Both the position numbers and the translations under genes were made by a program. Below the pieces are notes generated by a model. That model was not told where the DNA came from. It saw nothing but the letters and a program-made list of their open reading frames with translations, and made no database searches. Positions 47,745-58,267 of a stretch of 64,000 nt of DNA are shown one piece after another (position 1 is the first letter of the stretch; every line of letters starts with the position of its first letter). The DNA is from Pyrus communis (taxonomy: Eukaryota; Streptophyta; Magnoliopsida; Rosales; Rosaceae). Location: contig NC_084807.1 in assembly GCF_963583255.1 (NCBI RefSeq), positions 5,994,872 to 6,058,871 of the forward strand, written 5' to 3'.

Positions 47745-47973
47745 GTCATCGCCTTGACGGAGGAAGTGGAAACCCTAAAAAATAAAATTGTTGCCCAAAA
47801 AGCAGCCCTGGATGCTCGGGAAGCTTATTGCTGCCCAGTTTTCAGCCCAGAAAAAGAAGATAAGCATGATCTTACGGGCCTTACAGATGTCTAGCCTCCA
47901 AACCCCGATGCCATCACCTGATTTTGCTCCACCTTCGACCTCCCAGCCACTTCGCCCAGTTGATACCCAGTAG
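47745..47973 (+). pseudogene. TNP-like CACTA transposon protein, C-terminal fragment
   Basis: In shifting frames it reads LTEEVETLKNKIVAQKAALD, then AAQFSAQKKKISMILRALQM and MPSPDFAPPSTSQPLRPVDT with a stop. This coiled coil followed by a proline-rich end resembles the tail of CACTA-encoded TNP/Transposase_24 proteins. Only the tail remains. Confidence 0.6.
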
Positions 47974-48159
47974 TCTGATGTATCAAGCCTAGAAGACTAC
48001 TTATTGTAGTTTTTCCTTTTTTTGTTCGGACATCTTGTATGTACATTTTCATATATTTTATAATTAAATACTTTTTCTTGGTTTATTAATTATTGTGTAG
48101 AATTTAATTACAATATTTATTAAAAATTAAATAAAATATATTTTTGACAAAAAAAAAAA

Positions 48160-48312
48160 CAACAAAGGTTTGCGCAATACATGTACTTCTTTGTCGCGCA
48201 AACCCTGCTTTCACTGCCTTGTCGTGACGGTTGGTGCACGAAGAAGGTTTCATTGGGCTAATTTTTGCGCGACGAAGGACCTGTGTCGCTCAAACTGTTT
48301 TTCGTACTAGTG
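48160..48312. repeat. CACTA right subterminal repeats and terminus
   Basis: TTTGCGCAATAC, TTTGTCGCGCAAACC and TTTTTGCGCGACGAAGG are short GC-rich hairpin units that end in TTTTTCGTACTAGTG. The next three bases are AGC, the expected 3-bp target duplication, but its partner was not found. Confidence 0.8.
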
Positions 48313-48411
48313 AGCACTTGACATCTTTAAGAATTTTGCTCATTGTATAGTTATGTAATGGCACAATACAACAAGAAATGGTGCTTAAATCCTCATTCCA
48401 ATAATACTGTA

Positions 48412-48510
48412 AAATTCTCCTTCAAATATTTCGGGTAGTCCAAATCCTTTTTCAAATATTTCGGTTAGTGCAAATCCTCCTACAAATATTTTAGTTAGTT
48501 CACATAATCT
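48412..48510. repeat. Three tandem copies of a 30-33-bp unit
   Basis: TTCAAATATTTCGG.TAGT.CAAATCC occurs three times in a row with small changes. Confidence 0.8.
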
Positions 48511-49938
48511 TCTTGCCAACCCTGGACTCAAATCTCGAATAGATGTCCACATTTTTTTGGGGCCTTAAACCTTTTAAATTTCACCCTCCCCTCGACAATT
48601 TCTGGCTTCGCCAATGTTTAGAACACCCTTTTTTTTTCTTTTTTTTTTTTTTTTTGCAACAGGCAATTGATTTTTTTTTTTTCTTCTTTTACAGCAATCA
48701 TCAACTTTTTTTTTTCTTCTTTTCTATAACAGTATTTAGTCCCCAAAACTTTGAGCTCTCTTTTGATGGATGTGGAATTTTTTTTACGAGGCTAGCTAGG
48801 GACAATCCAGGTTAAAGAAACAAGGAAAGGCTCACATAAAGGCTCAACAGGGCTAACTAGGGAAAATAATAACAAGGGTTGGCTAGAAAGGTTCAAACGA
48901 AAGAAACAAATGCGCAAATCATTTCCAAGTTTGTTACGTGAATTGATGAAAGCAAAGAAAGGTAGAAGGCAAGTTTTAGATATATATGTAAAATGATATC
49001 ATGCGCACAAATTAAATGAGATTGATTCATAATAGTTCAATCTATAATAAGCTCAAAAGCTCACAAGGGTTACATAAACTCACTAGATTCACATATGAAA
49101 CTTTTAAATCATGCTCTAGTTTTGCACCAACAAGGCTATGTACATAATATTTTCCTAAGTCATGATCATCAAAAAATATGGTTAAAACAAAGATAATGTA
49201 AAGAACTAATATCAAGCTTAAATTCCATGAAAGTTAGAAAAACATAAAGATCGTATCTCATCACTGAATTAGGAAGTAGCCAATAAAAACAAGACTAAAA
49301 GAAAAATATTTTTGGTTCTCAAATTTTATATATTTTTTATTTATTTTCATTTTTAGTTAGATAATTAATTAAATGAAAAATGCAACAAACATAAAAAAAA
49401 ATAAACGGGCAAAAAAAAAAAAAAAATTCAACCAAAACTAATTTGAGACTCCACCAATTGAAAACACGTGACAAGCCAAATTGAACGAGGCAAAAAAATA
49501 AAAAAAAAAGAGTATGGGCTTGAAATTCTGAAGCATTTCACAATTTCAATGTTTGATGCTGCTCCTCCTTTGTGACTCCGTAAAACCCAACGAAAGATTC
49601 ACTCCCAAAATAAAATCACGTATGTTCTCAATGGCAGGAGACACAAACGACAAACAATACAAAAATAAAAAGTAAAAACTCAAGGACAACGTTACTTCCT
49701 TGGTTTAAAGGACACGGGCAAGCGAAGATATAGATGGTGATCCACCCCGGAACTTGAATTTGTATTGGCAACAAGGTAAAGTAGCTCCACTTTTCTGCAA
49801 AAACACAAAACAATGGGTAAGCTAAACAAGAGACTTAGGAAACAATTTATTATTGAAAAAAAAACTAACAATTAACATTAAAGCTAAACCAACTTAAAAA
49901 ATGTAACAATCCAATTAAGTAACAAAATCAAATTCGAT
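48511..49938 (-). other. Non-coding stretch, possible leader of a second gypsy copy
   Basis: No coding region was seen. T-runs fill 48628-48720. If the primer-site-like sequence at 49939-49954 is real, this is the 5' internal leader of another Ty3/gypsy copy reading leftwards. A TTTTGTGTTTTTGCAG splice-acceptor-like sequence on the minus strand near 49800 fits a leader intron. The element's coding part is missing. Confidence 0.4.
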
Positions 49939-49954
49939 CCCCAACAACGGCACC
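49939..49954 (-). other. Primer-binding-like site, tRNA-Asp type, degenerate
   Basis: The minus strand reads GGTGCCGTTGTTGGGG, close to the GGCGCCGTTGCCGGGG complement of plant tRNA-Asp, with three G-to-A type changes. It stands 7 bp outside the LTR edge. Confidence 0.55.
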
Positions 49955-49961
49955 GGAAACT

Positions 49962-50934
49962 TGTTACAAAAATTAGATGACCAAAACTAACCTCATTAAG
50001 TCTCGAATTTTTGTGCTTGCAAGTATACGAATCGAATGATTATATAACTGTAAACACGAAAAATTCCTGAAACAAGAGACAAGAATACATGTACAAAATA
50101 TATTTTTTGTTTGTATTGATTTTGGGGTTACAATCTCTTTGTAATTTGATCCTCTGATTCTATCTTCGTAGGGTGAAGGTTTGTGGATGAGCTGTTGATC
50201 CAAAGGGCCGTCGGGGCTTGATCTAGGGATGAACAGTTGATGAACGGATCTTCGAGGACTTTTGGGCTTGATCTTGAAGACTGGATGTATGGATTTCTTC
50301 AAGGGGCTTTTGGGCTTGATCTTGAAGGTTGATGGATGAGCGGATCTTCAAGGGCTTTTGGGCTTAATCTTGAAGAACGATTGGATGTGTGGATTTGTTG
50401 AGGTTGTTGATCCAAAGGGCCGTTGGGGCTTGATCTTAGGATGAACGGATGATGAACACTTTCTTCAAGGGGTCGTCGGGGCTTGATCTTGAGTCGGTGG
50501 AAGTTCTTCAAGGGCCGTTGGGGCTTGACCTTTGAAGGAGGATTTGACGAAGAACGAAGAGTGTTTTCTTGATCCTTCGGGATTTGCTTGAGAACTTTAG
50601 AGTTTCGAGGCTTCAAGGTTTTGGTATGATGTAAATTCCCTTCTTTCTTTCTCTTCTTCCTTTCTTTCTTTCCTCCTTCCTTTTTTTTTTCTTCCTCAAA
50701 TGAATGCCTTGGCTTCCTATTTATAGAATTCCAAAACTTGATTTTTGGATTTAAATAATCAGATGAAATAAATCATTTCTGCCAGGTATTGACACGTGTC
50801 CTATTTGATGACTTTTCCAATTTATTTCGATTTTTCGTTGAGCCACACACTACATGTAAAATTTATGTGACACGTGAGTGTTGAAATTTTAATTATTGGT
50901 CAACATTCATTTCACCGAAATTTTGATGTCTACA
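49962..50934 (-). repeat. Ty3/gypsy LTR (973 bp)
   Basis: On the minus strand it starts TGTAGACATC and ends TTTTTGTAACA, with TG...CA ends. A TATA box lies 210 bp inside. A polypurine tract abuts its upstream end and a primer-site-like sequence its downstream end. Between the TATA box and the end it carries repeats of a 30-bp motif with GATCAAGCCC at the core. Confidence 0.75.
50718..50725 (-). promoter_or_regulatory. TATA box of the gypsy LTR
   Basis: The minus strand reads TATAAATA within TTCTATAAATAGGAAG, at a typical U3 position. A purine-rich leader follows (50695-50640). Confidence 0.7.
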
Positions 50935-50948
50935 AATGCCCCCACTTC
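50935..50948 (-). other. Polypurine tract before the LTR
   Basis: The minus strand reads GAAGTGGGGGCATT just before the LTR start TGTAGAC. A G-rich purine tract here primes plus-strand DNA synthesis in LTR retrotransposons. Confidence 0.7.
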
Positions 50949-51300
50949 AAGGCGCGTCGTAGACATGTGCTTGTCACGTGTAGAAGATGCGTTTTGAAGT
51001 CCCTTAATGTAGATGTCAACCCAAGGGCCGTCGAGGCTTGATCTTGAATTGAGCTGGAAATTTCTTCAAGGGCCATTGAGGCTTGATCTTGAGTTCGACT
51101 GGAAGATTTTCTGGTTTCCTCCTATCGTTGATTTTCCACAAGCTTAATCTTGAACTGGGCTGGAAGATTCTTTTGGTCTCCTCCGAAGGTTTGAACTTAC
51201 TCCTTTTATCAGGAGTTGAATTTGATTCAAGGGTGGTGAACACTTGATTTTGAATCGGACTTGTGATTTCTTCAAGGGCCATTGAGGCTTGATCTTGAGT

Positions 51301-52758
51301 TCGACTGGAAGATTTTCTGGTTTCCTCCCATCGTTGATTTTCCTTTGTGCTACTCTTGAACTGGGCAGCAGGATTCTTTTGGTCTCCCCCCGAAGGTCTA
51401 CGAGCGGTTTCAGGATATGGCAGGCAAGTACGAGGTGGAGGTGCTGACCTGTTTCTTTGTTCAATCTTTCCAATTCGTATTGAATACGAATCGGAAAGAT
51501 TGAAGTTTCCTTGTCCCTTCTCTGGCAGTGTATCAACCGTTGAAGATGACTACTCGAGAGCAACACTAGGTAAGCAATCAGGAATAGATTCCAGGTAGTC
51601 GGTTCCAGATCGGAAGACTGACTCCAAGTGCCGGCTGATTGCTTCTTTCACTTTGCCATGCGAGTAAGAACAAGGACAAAGGAAAAGACAGGGAAAAAGC
51701 ATGATATGAGATACCTTTGCTTTCGAAGAAGCAGCGAATGAATCAACACATATATTTGTTGTGCTTGTCTCCACATGCTTCGATGTATCATTTTCACTTG
51801 CCTTACTTGCTCCCCTTTGCAGAAGTGGTATTTCCTTATGCAGGTTTAGCATCTTCTCTTGTAGTATTTGTCCTCCGATGCAGGAGTTGAATGCAACCTT
51901 TGCATTTAAATGGTGCTTCACTTCTTGGTGGCAATTGGTTTGAGTGGAGGTTCCGACATATTGCTTTCTCTGTCCTTGTCTTGGCAGGTGAGAACAAGGG
52001 CAAAGGAAAAGATAGGGAAAAAGCATGATATGAGATACCTTTGCTTTCGCCCTTGATGATATGAGATACCTTTGCTTTTGAAGAAGCGGTGAATGAATCA
52101 GCACATGCTTCAATCTATCGTTTCCTCCTGGGTCATCTGTACTCCAGGCATCTGGTATCTTCAAAGGTTGAATAGGTTTTCTCAAAGGAAGAAGAAGAAT
52201 TGTGTATTTCGAGAGGCTTTGCTGGGAGTGCGCCCTCAGAGGTGAGGAAGAGTTGGGCATTTTCTTCAGGTCTGCCTTGCCATAAGAGACGAAGGTCGAC
52301 ACATATAGGGATTTCTTAATAGCAAGTGGTGGTACCGTTCTTTTACCCTTGTCGACAAACGTCTCTTCGATATCTGAACGACGCCTCTTCGATTTCTGAA
52401 CGAGTGCCACTTTTGACAAAGTTGCACGCGTTTTCTGAAAAGCAGAGAAAGCGTCGCCGAACTTTGCGCTTGTCGGCTAAAGACGTGTAGTTGCGATGAT
52501 GGCCTCCACGTGTTCTTGACTTTGTCAGATATCTTTTGACAAAGTTGAACGCATTTTCTGAAAAGCCGCGAACGCGTCGCCGAACTTCACGCAGGAAAAT
52601 CCGGATTTTTGAATCGGTGATCGTGTCGCTTGGCTTTTTACAGAGGTATCGATCACTCCAACATACACACTCTGAAAATTGCCCATTCTTGAAAATCGTC
52701 TCCGGCCTTTTGAGAATTATCTTCATCCACCCATTCTCTCTGAACACCTTTGAAAAAA
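51301..52758. other. Gypsy 3' internal region with two duplications, no confident gene
   Basis: A segment around GGGAAAAAGCATGATATGAG occurs at 51690 and again at 52018. A second pair, TTTTGACAAAGTTG then CGCGTTTTCTGAAAAG, is at 52409 and TTTTGACAAAGTTGAACGCA is at 52526. A minus-strand frame of 289 codons (52419-51550) runs through the first duplication, but its text is low-complexity and matches nothing I know. The stretch may be the promoter of the antisense genes. Confidence 0.5.
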
Positions 52759-53391
52759 ATGACTAACTCATCGAATCTTTGCTTAGATTTGAGTCTCAGC
52801 AGCGATCCGGTTGCACCCGGTCAAGGTAATGTATGGCGCCCTTCTTTTTTATCTTCTAACGGTCCTCTTACAGGTGAAGACTCCGTGATGCAGGACGCCA
52901 CAACAGCTACAATAGTAGCTAGGAACCTCCTCACTCCAAAAGATAGTAGGCTGCTGTCAGGACGGTCCGATGAGTTGGCCGTTCAAGAGTCCCTCGCTCT
53001 CAGCGTTCAGTGTGCAGGCTCTGTGTCCAACATGGGCCAACGCCTACTTGCTTGCTCCCGTCAGGTTGAATCGTTGATGGCAGAGGTGGAAAGTCTCAAG
53101 CAAGAGATCAAGCAGCTGAAGTATGAGAATAGAAGTTTGCACGTGCTTGCAAACAACTATTCGACGGGCATGAAGAGGAAGCTTGATGAGCTGCAAGAAT
53201 CTGAAGGTCGGCTTCAAAGTGACCGTCAAAGGTTTTCGTCTTTCCTCCAGAGGCACCTTTTTCCTGGGTCATCTAGCGTTCCACCCAGTATTGAGGCCTG
53301 GAATGCTCTAGCTTCAATGCCTCCCGCTCCGATGCCTTCCGCTTCTAGAGTTTTGCCAAGTAATGGGGCTTCACGTGAACATCCTTTGTGA
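52759..53391 (+). CDS. Antisense ORF in gypsy element: coiled-coil protein, unknown function
   Basis: The intact frame encodes 210 aa from ATG 52759 (MTNSSNLCLDLSLSSDPVAP). Residues 90-150 form a clear coiled coil with heptads (RQVESLMAEVESLKQEIKQL), followed by a proline-rich tail (PPSIEAWNALASMPPAPMPS). No signal peptide or membrane segment is seen. It runs opposite to pol and the same way as the plant-mobile-domain gene 1.6 kb downstream. I do not recognise the family. The intact frame in an otherwise noisy region suggests selection or recent insertion. Confidence 0.65.
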   Translation: MTNSSNLCLDLSLSSDPVAPGQGNVWRPSFLSSNGPLTGEDSVMQDATTATIVARNLLTPKDSRLLSGRSDELAVQESLALSVQCAGSVSNMGQRLLACSRQVESLMAEVESLKQEIKQLKYENRSLHVLANNYSTGMKRKLDELQESEGRLQSDRQRFSSFLQRHLFPGSSSVPPSIEAWNALASMPPAPMPSASRVLPSNGASREHPL

Positions 53392-53402
53392 AAGCTCCAT
53401 CT

Positions 53403-53403
<1 letters not shown>

Positions 53404-53439
<36 letters not shown>

Positions 53440-53761
53440 TGTACACACTTGTAATTTCTTGGAGATTAATGGACATACTTTATTTTATTCAGTGTATTGT
53501 GTTAAATACAAATAAAACATATACATCACTAAGTTTTTTTTTTTCCTCCTTCGGTGGCGCTGATCCACCAAAGTTTTTTTTTTTTTTTTTTTTTTTTCCT
53601 TCGGTGGTGCTGATCCACCAAAGTTTTTTTTTTTTTTTTTTTTTTTCCTTCGGTGGTGTTGATCCACCAAAGTTTTTTTTTTTTTTCCTTCGGTGGTGCT
53701 GATCCACCAAAGTTTTTTTTTTTTTTTTTTTTTTTCTCCTTCGATGGTGCTGATCCACCAA

Positions 53762-53793
<32 letters not shown>

Positions 53794-53820
53794 CTCCTTC
53801 GGTGGTGCTGATCCACCAAT

Positions 53821-53858
<38 letters not shown>
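53404..53858. repeat. Minisatellite: poly(T) plus hairpin unit
   Basis: CCTTCGGTGGTGCTGATCCA plus CCAAAG, followed by a T-run of 10-40, repeats six times after an initial T-run. Each unit holds the small palindrome GGTGG...CCACC. T-run length varies most, the units hardly. Frames of poly-lysine or poly-phenylalanine through it are artefacts. Confidence 0.95.
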
Positions 53859-53863
<5 letters not shown>

Positions 53864-54915
53864 GGAAAGTGGCCAACTTGGCTATGCTTTCAGCTAGACA
53901 ACAATTGCAAATGCTTTTGGCTATAAAAAATTATAAAGGAAGAAAAGGAGAAACATTTTCCTTGTTTTAGGGAGGAAAAACAGGAAAGTGTTTTTGTTTT
54001 TTTCTTCCACATCCGTTGGTTTAAATAGCCTTTGAAGCAAAGGAAAAAAAAGTGAAGATAGCTCATTTCGGTTTTGGAGAAAATAGAGAAGAAGAGAGAG
54101 CTCAATACTTTGCTGAGAAAAAGAAAAAAAAAAAACTGCAAATAGAGAAGAGAAGCTGCTGCTTCATTTGGTTAGTAATCATCTACCAAAGTAGTTGTTG
54201 TTTGTAATAGCTTTGAGCTATATGTATAGAGAAGAAATTATTCATTATATTTCTTCCTCTATTTGTTTCTTTGGTGTGTGAGAGCTTTTGGGTGTATTGG
54301 GTTATTTGGGCTGTGAGATTACCAACACTTTGTAAACTCCCATTTGGTTGATAGTGGATTATTGGGTGAGCTCCTACTGCTCCAAGGACGTACTCCAGTT
54401 ACACTGACTGTGGAGGAACCTCGTTAAAATTTTTGTGTCTTTTATATTTTGTTCTTGCATTTTTTTTTTTTTTTTTTTTGTGTTTTTTTTTTTTGTTTTT
54501 TTATTATATATATATATATATATATTTTTTATTAATTTTTTTATATGGTGATCTGCAAGGCTGAGGCTGCCAAATCGACGAAGAACCCAGGAACGCGTAA
54601 ATTGGTGGTGTAGAAAGAGTGGTGTTGTGCAAAGATTGCAAAGGGATTTTTTGCTGTGTAATGCCTTTTGGTCACAGTCTTCCCTTGGTAGTGACGTTGC
54701 CGTGCCTCTTGCCGCTGCTTGGAGCTTGTTGCAGTGTGTCACTTTTACCGTGTGGGGTTATGCAAAAGACTGCAGCGAGTTTATGCTGTGTAGTGCCTTT
54801 TGATCATAATTTTCCTCGGTGGTGACGTTGTTGTGCCTCTTGTTGCTGCTTGCTGCACCGTCATCGCTGCACACCATTGCACTGTCTGTTGTCCTGCTGT
54901 TCAAGTTTTGTGGCT

Positions 54916-54967
<52 letters not shown>

Positions 54968-54971
54968 GGTC
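53859..54971 (+). other. Leader region of the plant-mobile-domain gene
   Basis: It holds T-runs (54460-54495), a TA microsatellite (54508-54526), a tandem duplication of about 135 bp (CTGTGTAATGCCTTTTG near 54653 and CTGTGTAGTGCCTTTTG near 54788), and a 49-base T-run at 54917-54965. An open frame crosses the T-run, but the coding start is better placed at ATG 54972, just after it. Confidence 0.55.
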
Positions 54972-57900
54972 ATGGTATTTTTCAAATGTTTTAAGAGCAA
55001 CACCATTACCATTCTTGCGAAGGAAAATGATTCGCAAGATAGGGGAACAACTCTGAAGATTTACGCCCCACTGACTGGCCTTAAGGCGCTTGCTCTTCCT
55101 ACAAAAGACAACTCCATGCATATTAAGTCGTGGTCTTCTGAAGTATCTTGGAAGGTGGCAAACTTTGTTCGATCAAATACGAAGAGGGAGGCGTGCACAC
55201 CGGGGATTCTTATCTTGAACCCTTCACACCATGCTCATGACAGTCATCCGGCTTCGTTTAAGCTTCTCGGAGATCACATCCGCAGCGGAGCTATGGCTTG
55301 GAATGATGCCTTGTCGACTATCGGAGAAGCTGTTTTTGATGAGTCTTATTGGGAGTGGCTTGAAGATGTCTTGGGCCGATCTAAACATGTGCTTACTAGC
55401 ATGGGCCTTTACCATGCTGTGTACGCATCTTTGTTTAGTTATGATCTCCATCATTCTGTCCTTCATGCGTTCTTCGAGCATTGGTGTTCAGCGACTAACA
55501 CGCTTCATACAGCTCAAGGAGAGATGTCAATTTCACTTTGGGATCTCCACAAGATAGGGGGATTGCCAATCCAAGGTAAGTTTTATGACGAGGTCGTTCC
55601 TAGTGCGGAGGAACTTTCTCTCTGCAATAACCGAGGATTGCCTGCGAGTTGTCGCTGTTTATTTTGGGCATATCACAAGCTTTTCCAAGATGCTCGAAGT
55701 AAATCAGGCGTGAAGATTTCTTCATGGATCCGCTTCTGGTATTGGGAGGACACAAGGTACAAGAAGTCCTCGAAGAGAAGAAGTTGCAACAAAACCACTA
55801 AGCCAAAGGGAGACTCATATCCATCTGGTGCCATTGGTTCAGCTAGGCGCCGTTCCCTTGCCGAGTTTAGAGCGTTTGAGGACCTTGGCATAGCATCAGA
55901 GCATGTGGAAGAATCTTACCTAGCTGCTTTCTTAGCTTGTTGGCTTTGTAAGTTTGTTTTTCCAATCGGCGACGTCAACTTTGTTCGTCCTGGGGTTTTC
56001 AAAGTTGCTAGCAAGATGGCTGCAGGTGAATCTTTCAGTCTTGCTATCCCGGTTTTGGCCAATATTTATAATGGCTTGAGTGTTGTTTCGAACTCAGCAA
56101 ACACTGAAGATCGTGCCGCGGTTCTTCCCTACCATTATGTGTATGGTTGGTTGGGTGAGTACTTCGGTACTCATTTTTTTTCTTCAACTCTAAACAAGTC
56201 AGGGCCTTTGATGACGAAGCATTCTGGCGTGCTTTCTTCGAAGAGCCTTGATGATTCCCAGGCGCAAGCACTGTTTAGAAGCTGCGAAGGCTTGAAGATG
56301 GACTATCTGGCGAGAGTTGGCTCGGTGCAGCGAGGCATCATGGACGATTCGCATCTTCGCTTCTCAGACTTATCTTACCTTGTAAGTCTTCGCTCAGGGT
56401 ATGTTTCTTTGCGGCAAGAAGATCGATGCATTGTTCAGCCGTATAGTCCCCACCGTTTCAGCAGGCAATTTGGTTTTGTCCAACATGTGCCAGGCAAGCT
56501 GAAGGAAAAAAACCAATTAGACTCCTTGCAAGCCGTGTATATGCATTGGGAGTCTTGTACCCGTGCATGTACAAATGCTTCTATCACCTTGCCGGCAAAA
56601 GACGAGTTCAAGAGTAGTCCAGTAACCCGTGCTTACATAAGTTGGTGGTCAAAGGTATATTATGAGAATTCGGGGATGGCAAGTGGTACCAATTCTTCTC
56701 ATTCACACCTCAATGTATTGAAGGAGGGGTGTTCTGTGGTTCCTACACAACTGATATCTTTTGATTGCGCGAGTGCTGCTACTTTGCAAGATAGACCAGT
56801 GGTTTTAGTCCCTCAATGCCCACGCTTGTCTTCTCAACATCTGGATGTATCTGAAGAGGCCGGTGATGAAGTTGATTCGCACGAAGATGGACTTGTTTTG
56901 CGGCAGGGTCAACAAGTTTTAAACAAGCGACGTCTTGAAGGCGCTCAGGCTGATAGCGATGTCAATTTTCGTCATAAGAAGAAAGAAGTGTTTAGGCTCC
57001 CTCAACTCGATGGTAGTGTGTCGTTTGAGAAAGACGTATGCATCTTCTTCTCTCTTATGACTTCTTCTGCTTTCATTGTTTTAGCTTTTGTTTCTAACAG
57101 CTTTCTTTGTTTTCTTTAGGTTGGGCCTTCTTGTTCTTTTGACTTGGCGACCACAGGTATTTATTCTTATACGGAGATGCTATTTGGAGGCGACCTACCC
57201 ACAGGCGAGGAGATTGGGGATCCACCTGGTACAGAGCTTATCCCAAGTTCGTCAAGTTTCCCAAGTTTGCCGTGTGTAGGTGGAGGCATGCAAGATCCCG
57301 TCATGCATTCTACACCTTTGCCAGCTAGCTCTGAGATCTCTCTGAGAGGGCCAAACCTTAGTGGTACTGAGCAGCTTATTCATCGCATCAATCTTCGTGC
57401 GGCAATGGATATCAAGAGCCATATTGAGGGGAGGATTTTGAAATGCCCGTCGGAGGACCTTGCGTTGCTTAAAGAGGACTTGTCGAAACTTATTTCTGCA
57501 ATTGACAATCTTAACATTGATTCTTCATCCTTGAAGATCAAGATCGCCGAAATTATGGCCGCCTCAACTGAGTATTCTTCCTTGCGTGTTATTTCCTCGA
57601 AGAAGTTGAGTCCAGATGTTAGAGCTCACCAACTTGCTGCAATAGACTTGTCACTAACCCAAGCCCGGTCTTCTCAGCAAGCTGCTTCGGGAGATTATCA
57701 ATCTACAGAGACTTCTTTAGCTTCTGTCCGGGTACATCTAGATACGTTGATGCGAGAACAAGAACAGCTTGGCATCGAGGCATCAAAACTTGAAAGTGTT
57801 CTCGGGGAGCAGGGAGCTACACTTTCTCAATGCCAAGAAGAGATTTCACGCCTAGAACAAGAGAAAGACATGGCTATGGAGTTGCCCATCCTGTCTCTCA

Positions 57901-57980
57901 CTGAGGTAGAGACTTTGAAGGCTTTGGAAGGCTTGCTTGAAGACCGCCTCCTTAGTTTTAGGGACATAGTTTTCAAGTAG
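54972..57980 (+). CDS. Plant mobile domain (PMD, aminotransferase-like) protein, antisense in gypsy element
   Basis: Two exons, 54972-57035 and 57120-57980, join in phase at an 85-bp GT-AG intron, giving 974 aa. Exon 1 carries the PMD: LLGDHIRSGAMAWNDALS, the hallmark GEMSISLWDLHKIGGLPIQG (about residues 183-202), ESYLAAFLACWLCKFVFP and VLPYHYVYGWLGEYFGTHF. Exon 2 ends in a coiled coil (HLDTLMREQEQLGIEASKLE, EEISRLEQEKDMAMELPIL). PMD proteins include the Arabidopsis MAIN family, tied to transposon silencing and genome stability, and PMDs also occur inside transposons. This one lies opposite to pol, 287 bp from its stop. No break is visible. Its role for the element is unknown. Confidence 0.82.
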
Positions 57981-58072
57981 TGTCTTCCGCCCTTTTTCTT
58001 TTGTAATCAGACTTTTTCCTTCAAAGAAATAAAATGTTTGCATTCTTGAATTTGCTCTTTATTCTTCAAAGC

Positions 58073-58106
<34 letters not shown>

Positions 58107-58267
58107 AGATGTGACTGTACTTGAAGTTTTGAAGTTTCAAGTTGCCTACGTACCCTTGGTTGAGGAGGGATCAAGTCATGACGTAGTTCAAATGAGTGAT
58201 GGTTTTTATGATGATTTTGCCGTACACAGTTTATGCTCTTGCGGGCCAGGAGCGTGACGCGTTTGCT
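57981..58267. other. Convergent gap between PMD gene and pol
   Basis: This 287-bp gap lies between two genes read towards each other. A T-run occupies 58074-58105. Transcripts from both strands may overlap here. Confidence 0.6.

Larger units (their letters stand above)
50198..51300. repeat. Interspersed 30-bp motif, about ten copies
   Basis: CAAGGGCCGT.GGGGCTTGATC-type units occur near 50198, 50255, 50296, 50342, 50409, 50460, 50505, 51018, 51063 and 51271. Seven lie in the LTR and three in the adjoining internal region, so the motif crosses the LTR border. Confidence 0.8.

Noticed and set aside
51550..52419. 289-codon minus-strand frame
   Set aside because: It runs through a duplicated non-coding segment, has no recognisable domain, and lies in the gypsy 3' region; chance is likelier. 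Kept only as a note in the spacer entry.
53485..53876. Minus-strand frames of poly-lysine with LVDQHHRR repeats and plus-strand poly-phenylalanine frames
   Set aside because: They are read-throughs of the T-run minisatellite, not genes.
54819..54971. PMD protein start at 54819 with a run of phenylalanines
   Set aside because: The poly(F) comes from the 49-base T-run; ATG 54972 gives a sensible N-terminus.
57144..57980. A separate gene starting at 57144
   Set aside because: It is the second exon of the PMD gene; the intron 57036-57119 joins them in phase.
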